Part shown: positions 1-4,870 of the stretch, piece after piece
Layout: every line of letters begins with the position of its first letter
Position numbering within the stretch: position 1 is the first letter of the stretch
Source of the DNA: Clostridia bacterium
GTDB taxonomy: Bacteria; Bacillota; Clostridia; Oscillospirales; CAG-272
Assembly (NCBI GenBank): GCA_017455945.1
Contig: JAFTLM010000063.1
Coordinates: 1-5,030, forward strand
DNA: 5,030 nucleotides
Reading direction: 5' to 3'
Program-made: the position numbers and the translations under genes
Notes under the pieces: generated by a model
What the model was told of the DNA's origin: nothing
The model's input: only the letters and a program-made list of their open reading frames with translations
Databases searched by the model: none

Positions 1-10
1 TATATTGTGT
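1..10 (+). promoter_or_regulatory. NrdR box 1 (right part; left end lies outside window)
   Basis: The first ten bases, TATATTGTGT, match the right ten positions of the known NrdR-box consensus acaCwAtATaTwGtgt. The missing six bases would lie before the window. NrdR is the zinc-finger/ATP-cone repressor of ribonucleotide reductase genes in most bacteria. The site abuts and overlaps the extended -10 element of the nrdD promoter, where a repressor would block RNA polymerase. Because the site is cut by the window edge, the call depends on the unseen half. Confidence 0.55.
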
Positions 11-16
11 TATAAT
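8..16 (+). promoter_or_regulatory. Extended -10 promoter of nrdD
   Basis: TGT followed directly by a perfect TATAAT (11-16) makes an extended -10 element (TGnTATAAT), predicting a transcription start near base 23 and a leader of about 60 bases before the nrdD start codon. The -35 region is outside the window. The position between two NrdR-box-like sequences and upstream of a ribonucleotide reductase gene supports the call. Confidence 0.6.
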
Positions 17-48
17 TCTCTTTGCCAGCCAATTTTTGGACACAGATT

Positions 49-64
49 TTACTATATATTGATG
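49..64 (+). promoter_or_regulatory. NrdR box 2
   Basis: The core CTATATATTG (52-61) matches all ten central positions of the NrdR consensus CwATATATwG. The flanking trinucleotides match only in part. It lies in the predicted leader of nrdD, about 20 bases before the start codon. The core G of this box is 54 bp from that of the partial box at 1-10. That is close to five helical turns, whereas paired NrdR boxes usually sit about 31-32 bp apart. Repression of nrdD by NrdR is an inference from these sites. Confidence 0.6.
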
Positions 65-85
65 AAGAAGAAAGGAAAAGTGACT

Positions 86-2461
86 ATGTACAAGGTAGTT
101 AAAAGAGACGGTCAGACCGTCGAATTTGAGCTGGGCAAGATAAGCACGGCTATTATCAAGGCATTTGACGCACAGCAGAGACAGTATCACCCCACCGTTA
201 TCGATATGCTCGCACTTAAGGTTTCGGCAGAATTTGAGCCGAAAATAAAAGACGGAATGATCGCCGTTGAGGACATTCAGGACTCTGTTGAGTCGGTTCT
301 CGTTCAGGCGGGATACGCCGATGTTGCAAAGGCATATATTCTCTACCGCCGTCAGCGCGAGAAGATGAGAAATATGAAATCCACCATCCTTGACTATAAG
401 GAAATCGTTGACAACTACGTTAAGGACAACGACTGGAGAGTTAAGGAGAACTCCACTGTTACCTACTCCGTGGGCGGACTTATCCTCTCCAACTCGGGTG
501 CGGTAACCGCAAACTACTGGCTCTCCGAAATTTACGACGACGAGATTTCCAACGCCCACAAGAGTGCCGACATTCACATTCACGACCTCTCTATGCTTAC
601 GGGTTACTGTGCAGGTTGGTCGCTCAAACAGCTTATCAAGGAAGGTCTTGGCGGTGTTACCGGAAAAATCACCTCCGCACCCGCAAAGCACCTTGCAACC
701 CTCTGCAACCAGATGGTAAACTTCCTCGGAATTATGCAGAACGAGTGGGCAGGCGCGCAGGCGTTCTCCTCCTTTGACACCTATCTTGCTCCCTTCGTAA
801 AGAAGGACAATCTCACCTACGACCAGGTAAAGAAGTGCATCGAATCCTTCATTTACGGCGTAAATACCCCCTCACGTTGGGGTACACAGGCTCCCTTCTC
901 CAACATCACTCTTGACTGGGTTTGCCCCGCAGACCTTGCAGATCAGTACGCTATAATCGGCGGCAAGGAGATGGACTTCAAGTACGGCGACTGCCAGAAG
1001 GAAATGGATATGGTAAACAAGGCGTTCATCGAGACTATGATCGAGGGTGACGCAAACGGACGCGGATTCCAGTATCCCATTCCCACCTACTCCATCACAA
1101 GCAACTTTGACTGGTCCGAAACCGAGAACAACAAGCTTCTCTTCGAGATGACCGCAAAGTACGGAACCCCATACTTCTCCAACTACATCAACTCCGATAT
1201 GGAGCCCTCCGACGTAAGAAGTATGTGCTGCAGACTTCGTCTCGACCTCAGAGAGCTTCGCAAAAAGTCGGGCGGTTTCTTCGGTTCGGGCGAAAGCACC
1301 GGTTCTGTGGGCGTTGTTACAATCAATATGCCCCGTATAGCATATCTTGCGGAGAATGAGGATGACTTTATGCGTAGACTTGACCATCTTATGGACATTT
1401 CTGCTCGTTCGCTCAAGATAAAGAGAACGGTTATCACCAAACTTCTTGACGAAGGACTCTACCCCTACACCAAGCGTTATCTGGGCACCTTCAACAACCA
1501 CTTCTCCACCATCGGACTTGTTGGTATGAACGAGGCAGGTCTTAACGCAAAGTGGGTAAAGAAGGATATGACACACCCCGAAACACAGGAGTTCACAAAG
1601 AGAGTTCTCAATCATATGCGCGAGAGACTTTCCGATTACCAGGAAATGTACGGCGACCTTTACAACCTTGAGGCTACTCCCGCAGAGTCCACCTCCTTCA
1701 GACTTGCAAAGCACGACCTTAAGCGTTACCCCGACATCGTCACTGCCGCAAGAACCGAGGACAGTGCTCCTTATTATACAAACAGCTCTCACCTTCCCGT
1801 CGGCTTCACAGACGATATCTTCGAGGCTCTCGACATTCAGGACGAGCTTCAGACGCTCTACACATCCGGCACTGTTTTCCATGCATTCCTCGGAGAAAAG
1901 CTGCCTGATTGGAAGTCGGCTGCCAACCTTGTACGCAAAATTGCGGAAAACTACAAGCTTCCTTATTATACAATGTCTCCCACATATTCTGTATGTAAGA
2001 CACACGGCTACATCTCGGGCGAGCACTTCGAGTGCCCCGTTTGCGGAGCTTCGGCAGAGGTTTACAGCCGTATCACAGGCTACTACCGCCCCGTAAACAA
2101 CTGGAACGACGGTAAGAGCCAGGAGTACAAGGACAGACTTGTTTACAACATCGACCACAAGGCCATCACAGAAACTCTTATCAAGGCAAAGACGGCAGAA
2201 GCTACCGCTTGCCCCATTACCCCCACAAGGGTTATGCTCTTTGCCACAAAAACCTGCCCCAAGTGTAAAGTTGCGGCATCTAAGCTTGACAAAGAAGGCA
2301 TCGAATACGAAAAACTCTACGTTGAGGACAACGAAGACCTCGCTCGCGGATACGGACTTCGCCAGGCTCCCACTCTTGTAGTAGAGAGTGCCAACGGTCT
2401 GGCAAAATACGTCGAGATCGCAGGCGTTAACGAATTTATCGCAAGCCAGGTAAAGGCATAA
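86..2461 (+). CDS. nrdD: Anaerobic (class III) ribonucleoside-triphosphate reductase with fused C-terminal glutaredoxin-like domain
   Basis: This protein reduces ribonucleoside triphosphates to deoxynucleotides without oxygen, using a glycyl radical, in the cytoplasm. The start at 86 is chosen because AAAGGA (71-76) sits a suitable distance upstream and MYKVVKRDG opens the ATP-cone; an in-frame ATG at 62 has no ribosome binding site. The product is 791 residues. The ATP-cone is about 1-95. The catalytic core follows, with C175 in the place of the substrate-side cysteine and a C381-C382 pair (RSMCCRLRLD) in the thiyl-radical loop. A zinc-type cluster is seen at C637, H640, C650 and C653. The glycyl radical is most likely G665 in RITGYYRPVNNWNDGK. 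Residues about 712-791 add a glutaredoxin/NrdH-like fold with C724-P-K-C727 and a cis-proline APT at P762. The core resembles the redoxin-using Thermotoga/Neisseria bacilliformis type more than the formate-using E. coli type. The activase nrdG is not in the window. Confidence 0.96.
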   Translation: MYKVVKRDGQTVEFELGKISTAIIKAFDAQQRQYHPTVIDMLALKVSAEFEPKIKDGMIAVEDIQDSVESVLVQAGYADVAKAYILYRRQREKMRNMKSTILDYKEIVDNYVKDNDWRVKENSTVTYSVGGLILSNSGAVTANYWLSEIYDDEISNAHKSADIHIHDLSMLTGYCAGWSLKQLIKEGLGGVTGKITSAPAKHLATLCNQMVNFLGIMQNEWAGAQAFSSFDTYLAPFVKKDNLTYDQVKKCIESFIYGVNTPSRWGTQAPFSNITLDWVCPADLADQYAIIGGKEMDFKYGDCQKEMDMVNKAFIETMIEGDANGRGFQYPIPTYSITSNFDWSETENNKLLFEMTAKYGTPYFSNYINSDMEPSDVRSMCCRLRLDLRELRKKSGGFFGSGESTGSVGVVTINMPRIAYLAENEDDFMRRLDHLMDISARSLKIKRTVITKLLDEGLYPYTKRYLGTFNNHFSTIGLVGMNEAGLNAKWVKKDMTHPETQEFTKRVLNHMRERLSDYQEMYGDLYNLEATPAESTSFRLAKHDLKRYPDIVTAARTEDSAPYYTNSSHLPVGFTDDIFEALDIQDELQTLYTSGTVFHAFLGEKLPDWKSAANLVRKIAENYKLPYYTMSPTYSVCKTHGYISGEHFECPVCGASAEVYSRITGYYRPVNNWNDGKSQEYKDRLVYNIDHKAITETLIKAKTAEATACPITPTRVMLFATKTCPKCKVAASKLDKEGIEYEKLYVEDNEDLARGYGLRQAPTLVVESANGLAKYVEIAGVNEFIASQVKA

Positions 2462-2479
2462 AATACACGAAAGGACAAC

Positions 2480-2652
2480 GGAGTCTCCAAAGCCTTCCCC
2501 TTGAGGGGAAGGTGGCGGCGAAGCCGACGAATGAGGTGTAGCCCACAAAGTGGGCGTTACTATGTGTTAACTCACTTTTAACGCCGCTGCGCGGCTACAC
2601 CTCATCAGTCACTTCGTGACAGCTTCCCCTCGAGGGGAAGCCTCAGCACTCC
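2480..2652. mobile_element. MITE-like imperfect inverted-repeat element with nested hairpins
   Basis: The nrdD-trxB gap is filled by an imperfect palindrome whose ends are GGAGT (2480-2484) and ACTCC (2648-2652). Each arm carries a near-identical 20-base palindrome of CTTCCCC/GGGGAAG type (2493-2512 and 2622-2641). The inner arms pair perfectly over 13 bp (ATGAGGTGTAGCC 2531-2543 with 2593-2605). Smaller hairpins are GCCCAC-AAA-GTGGGC (2541-2555), GCCGC-TGC-GCGGC (2583-2595) and GTCAC-TTC-GTGAC (2608-2620). No transposase or coding frame is seen, which fits a non-autonomous element. I recall closely similar palindromic intergenic repeats in gut Clostridia, but copy number cannot be tested here. 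A clear target-site duplication was not found, so the exact ends are uncertain. It has no U-run, so it is not an obvious terminator. Confidence 0.7.
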
Positions 2653-2664
2653 CCAAAATAACAC

Positions 2665-3567
2665 ATGTACGATATTATAGTAATTGGTGCGGGACCTGCA
2701 GGCTTAACCGCCGCTATTTACGCCAGAAGAGCTGAAAAAAGTGTTCTTGTAATTGAAAAGTCGAGCTTTGGCGGACAGATGACACATTCTCCCAAAATCG
2801 AGAACTATCCCGCCTTTACGCAGGTAAGCGGAATAGAGCTTGCCGACAAAATGGTAGAGCAGGCTCTTGAGCTTGGTGCGGATATAGAAATGGACGATGT
2901 CACCTCTGTCAAGGATATGGGCGACTTTAAACGCGTTATCTGCGAAGGCGGAGCATACGAGGGCAGAAGTCTCATTATCGCCGTAGGCGTCAAGCACAGA
3001 CAGTTGGGGCTTCCGCGCGAAAACGAGCTCTGCGGAAACGGCGTCTCCTACTGTGCCGTTTGCGACGGCGCGTTTTATAAGGGTAAGACCGTAGGCGTTG
3101 TGGGCGGAGGAAACTCGGCACTCCAAGAAGCAATATTGCTTGCAGAAACCTCAAAAAAGGTTTACGTCATCCAGAACCTCGACATTCTCACAGGAGAAGT
3201 AAAACTCCAGAATAAAATAGCCGAGCTTGAAAACGTAGAAGTCATAACGGGTGCAACCGTAGAGAAGCTCCTGGGCGACCCCGAGCTTACGTCGGTAATG
3301 ATAAAGACCGAGGACGGCGAGCGCCTGCTTGACCTTGACGGACTTTTCGTGGCAATCGGACTTCTTCCCAAAAACGAGATTTTCGCGGAGCTTGCAAAGC
3401 TCAACGACGGCGGATACTTCGATTCCGACGAGAACTGCAAAACAGCCACAAGCGGCGTGTTCGTCGCAGGCGACTGCCGTCAGAAATCCATACGCCAGAT
3501 AACAACAGCTACCGCCGACGGTGCCACCGCCGCACTCGCAGCCTGCAGATATCTGGAAAGCCTGTAA
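2665..3567 (+). CDS. trxB: Thioredoxin reductase-like FAD-dependent disulfide reductase
   Basis: This is a 300-residue low-molecular-weight thioredoxin reductase family flavoprotein, cytoplasmic and usually a homodimer, that passes electrons through FAD to a CxxC pair and then to a redoxin. The FAD-binding GAGPAG is at 8-13, the redox motif C130-A-V-C133-D is in the expected place, and the pyridine-nucleotide fold shows GGGNSALQE (147-155). The C-terminal FAD motif GD (269-270) is followed by the family-typical RQI...ATADGATAA. The family length is about 305-320, so this is slightly short. The HRRxxxR motif that binds the NADPH 2'-phosphate is replaced by QNLDILT (170-176), so classical NADPH use is doubtful. 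The start at 2665 is fixed by homology (MYDIIVIGAG), yet no Shine-Dalgarno sequence is visible before it. Its position after nrdD suggests that it reduces the glutaredoxin-like tail of NrdD, among other substrates. Confidence 0.93.
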   Translation: MYDIIVIGAGPAGLTAAIYARRAEKSVLVIEKSSFGGQMTHSPKIENYPAFTQVSGIELADKMVEQALELGADIEMDDVTSVKDMGDFKRVICEGGAYEGRSLIIAVGVKHRQLGLPRENELCGNGVSYCAVCDGAFYKGKTVGVVGGGNSALQEAILLAETSKKVYVIQNLDILTGEVKLQNKIAELENVEVITGATVEKLLGDPELTSVMIKTEDGERLLDLDGLFVAIGLLPKNEIFAELAKLNDGGYFDSDENCKTATSGVFVAGDCRQKSIRQITTATADGATAALAACRYLESL

Positions 3568-3584
3568 ATTATACAACAAACAGT

Positions 3585-3612
3585 AAAAGAGCCGTCCGAG
3601 AACGGCTCTTTT
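3585..3612 (+). terminator. Rho-independent terminator after trxB
   Basis: A perfect 11-bp stem, AAAAGAGCCGT (3585-3595) with ACGGCTCTTTT (3602-3612), encloses a six-base loop. The T run is inside the right arm and the A run inside the left arm, so the structure could work in both directions. It starts 17 bases after the trxB stop codon and separates the nrdD-trxB block from the rpmH cluster. Confidence 0.88.
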
Positions 3613-3718
3613 CAGTTTCCGTTTGATTTTGGCGACGATCGGTGTACCCGCACCGCGACCATAATCCATCCACGCGGTCAAAAATCGCGTTTTCTGCCAT
3701 TTTATAAGGAGCATTAAC
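3613..3718. other. Intergenic stretch with no supported gene
   Basis: Between the trxB terminator and the A-tracts of the rpmH promoter, both strands carry only short frames without a credible start site or recognised product. The stretch is more GC-rich at 3630-3690 than the AT-rich promoter that follows. It contains a weak CCGCG/CGCGG inverted repeat near 3650-3677. I found no tRNA, no good DnaA box and no open reading frame that looks real. Confidence 0.5.
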
Positions 3719-3776
3719 AAAAAATTTCACAAAAATCAAAAAAAGTATTGACAAAACAGGAAAAATCGGTTATAAT
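3719..3776 (+). promoter_or_regulatory. Strong sigma-A promoter of rpmH with A-tract UP element
   Basis: A perfect -35 TTGACA (3748-3753) and a perfect -10 TATAAT (3771-3776) are separated by the optimal 17 bases. Upstream are A-tracts at 3719-3724, 3731-3735 and 3738-3744, in the position of an UP element that contacts the RNA polymerase alpha subunits. The predicted transcription start is near 3783, giving a leader of about 70 bases before rpmH. Such strength is expected for a ribosomal protein gene. Confidence 0.9.
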
Positions 3777-3838
3777 AATCGGTGTCATTGTGTAAAAGCG
3801 TAAAAAGGCTGTAAAGCAACACGCTTCCGATAAACATC

Positions 3839-3847
3839 AAGGAGGTG
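3839..3847 (+). promoter_or_regulatory. Strong ribosome binding site of rpmH
   Basis: AAGGAGGTG is a near-complete complement of the 16S rRNA tail. It ends six bases before the rpmH ATG at 3854, with GGAGG eight bases away. It fixes the start codon of this very short gene. Confidence 0.93.
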
Positions 3848-3853
3848 CAGATA

Positions 3854-3988
3854 ATGCTCAGAACTTACCAACCCAAGAAACGTCAGAGAAAGAAGGAGCA
3901 TGGCTTCAGAAAGAGAATGAGAACTGCAGACGGCAGAAACGTTCTCAAGAGAAGACGCGCTAAAGGCAGAAAGAGACTGACCTATTAA
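3854..3988 (+). CDS. rpmH: 50S ribosomal protein L34
   Basis: This gene encodes a 44-residue, very basic protein of the large ribosomal subunit. It begins MLRTYQPKKRQRKKEHGFRK and continues with the family signature GFRKRM-RTADGRNVLKRRRAKGRKRL, ending in TY. The length is the usual 44-46 residues. The start is fixed by the strong ribosome binding site just upstream. Arginine is coded mostly by AGA, unlike the more mixed use in nrdD. It is the first gene of the rpmH-rnpA-yidD-yidC cluster and is driven by the consensus promoter at 3748-3776. A terminator-like hairpin downstream probably lets rpmH be expressed far more than rnpA. Confidence 0.98.
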   Translation: MLRTYQPKKRQRKKEHGFRKRMRTADGRNVLKRRRAKGRKRLTY

Positions 3989-4011
3989 TTTAAGCCACGG
4001 CTTATTTGGTT

Positions 4012-4069
4012 AAAACCGCCGATGACTCTGACAGTTTTCCGACAGGAAACCGGAGCATCGCGGTTTTTT
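4012..4069 (+). terminator. Terminator-like hairpin between rpmH and rnpA
   Basis: The left arm AAAACCG-CC-GATG (4012-4024) pairs with CATCG-CGGTTTT (4056-4067), leaving one bulged C, and is followed by a run of six T (4064-4069). An inner helix forms from TTTCC (4036-4040) and GGAAA (4045-4049) around the loop GACA. A short TAAGC/GCTTA hairpin (3991-4004) precedes it. The long, bulged shape suggests partial termination, so that some transcripts read through to rnpA. Confidence 0.75.
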
Positions 4070-4155
4070 CTCGCGTTTGCGAAAAAATTTATCAATAAAC
4101 ACTTTTTTACAAATTATAACTTTAAATCACAAATTCACGGAAGAGTTGTATAGCA

Positions 4156-4545
4156 ATGAAAGACATAGCCATAAAAGAACATCATCTCTATAACAAGGTG
4201 TTCACGCGAGGCGAGCGTTTTGTAGGACGGTACATCTCGGTGCATATTCTCCCCGATTTTACCGCAAAAAAACGTATGCTTGCCCACCCACAAAAAATTT
4301 ATACCAACAGAATAGGGCTTTCGGTCACCAAAAAGCTGGGAGGTGCCGTGCAAAGAAACCGCGCAAAACGGGTTATCAGAGCCGCATTCCGTATGCTTAA
4401 AGACAGCGAAAATCTGAAAAGCGGAAAGCTGATAGTCATCAGTGCACGCCCCACCATTGTGGGAAAGAGCTCGATTGACGTCTTTTCAGAGCTTTCATAC
4501 GCTATGAAAAAGCTTGGAATGACCCAATCCCACACAGAGGTATAA
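4156..4545 (+). CDS. rnpA: Ribonuclease P protein component
   Basis: This is the protein subunit of RNase P, which with the M1-type RNA removes 5' leaders from precursor tRNAs. The 129-residue, basic product is slightly longer than the usual 110-125. The family signature is R52-I-G-L-S-V-T-K-K followed by the RNR motif (R67-N68-R69) and A-K-R-V-I-R-A-A-F-R, which lines the substrate-binding face. The N-terminal half has the expected FTRGERFVGRYISVHIL. The start at 4156 is preceded by a modest GGAAGAG (4139-4145), ten bases away. There is no convincing promoter of its own, so it may depend on read-through from rpmH. The yidD start follows after seven bases, with the yidD ribosome binding site inside the last codons of rnpA. 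Confidence 0.97.
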   Translation: MKDIAIKEHHLYNKVFTRGERFVGRYISVHILPDFTAKKRMLAHPQKIYTNRIGLSVTKKLGGAVQRNRAKRVIRAAFRMLKDSENLKSGKLIVISARPTIVGKSSIDVFSELSYAMKKLGMTQSHTEV

Positions 4546-4552
4546 TATAATA

Positions 4553-4852
4553 ATGAAGTTTTTGTGTATATGGCTTATCCGCTTTTACAGGAAATTTTTA
4601 TCACCCCTTAAAGGAAACCCGACTTGTAGATTTACTCCTACTTGTTCCGCCTATGCCATTGAGGCATTTCAGAAACGTGGCTTTTTTGTCGGCTTTTTTC
4701 TTACGGTCAGAAGAATCCTTCGGTGCAATCCATTTGTTCCCGGAGGCGAGGATCCCGTTCCGGAAAAACGCAGACGCAGGGTTAAAGGTGTTGATATTTC
4801 TCCAAAAACCAATGATGAACAAATAAAAAGAGAGGAAAATCGTGCTGACTGA
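4553..4852 (+). CDS. yidD: Membrane protein insertion efficiency factor YidD
   Basis: YidD is a small inner-membrane-associated protein that helps YidC insert membrane proteins. The 99-residue product opens with an amphipathic stretch, IRFYRKFLSPLKG (9-21). The family signature follows: C25-R-F-T-P-T-C31-S-A-Y-A-I-E-A, then RRILRC58-N-P and PGGEDPVP (63-70). Residues 71-99 are a charged tail beyond the usual family core of about 70-85. AGAGG (4536-4540) inside the end of rnpA is the likely ribosome binding site, 12 bases before the ATG. The gene lies in the conserved order between rnpA and yidC and is almost certainly co-transcribed with both. Confidence 0.95.
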   Translation: MKFLCIWLIRFYRKFLSPLKGNPTCRFTPTCSAYAIEAFQKRGFFVGFFLTVRRILRCNPFVPGGEDPVPEKRRRRVKGVDISPKTNDEQIKREENRAD

Positions 4853-4859
4853 CAGCACG
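4841..4859 (+). other. Hairpin across the yidD stop codon
   Basis: CGTGCTG (4841-4847) and CAGCACG (4853-4859) form a perfect 7-bp stem around a five-base loop that includes the yidD TGA stop. No T run follows, so it is not a terminator. It lies between the purine-rich AGAGGA (4831-4836) and the yidC start at 4871. It might affect mRNA processing or yidC translation, which is inference. Confidence 0.6.
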
Positions 4860-4870
4860 ACAGCTAAGAA

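Noticed and set aside
5..85. Upstream in-frame starts of nrdD (ATG at 5 and at 62)
   Set aside because: The first would put translation over the promoter and NrdR box. The second has no ribosome binding site and overlaps NrdR box 2. The start at 86 has AAAGGA upstream and begins the ATP-cone as expected.
1668..2096. A 142-codon + strand frame inside nrdD
   Set aside because: It is out of frame within the catalytic core, serine/threonine/proline-rich, with no ribosome binding site and no domain.
872..2548. A 558-codon open frame on the minus strand opposite nrdD
   Set aside because: It lies wholly antisense to a clear nrdD, begins inside the repeat element, and its product is compositionally odd (cysteine- and valine-rich) with no recognisable domain. 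It is a shadow of nrdD codon bias.
2704..3126. Minus-strand frames over trxB
   Set aside because: They are antisense to a well-supported flavoprotein gene and show no domain or start site.
3630..3655. Possible tRNA fragment in the trxB-rpmH gap
   Set aside because: No T-loop GTTCGA sequence, no cloverleaf arms and no CCA end could be found on either strand.
3569..3754. A 61-codon minus-strand frame from the terminator through the rpmH promoter
   Set aside because: It would read through a terminator stem and a perfect promoter, has no family resemblance, and its end is coded by the hairpin arms.
4115..4120. TATAAC as a possible -10 element for rnpA
   Set aside because: The best upstream hexamer, TTATCA at 4089-4094, gives a 20-base spacer, so the pair is not a convincing promoter.
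4572..4607. TTATCCGCT and TTATCACCC as DnaA boxes
   Set aside because: Each deviates from TTATNCACA at several positions and both lie inside yidD coding sequence. There is no cluster.
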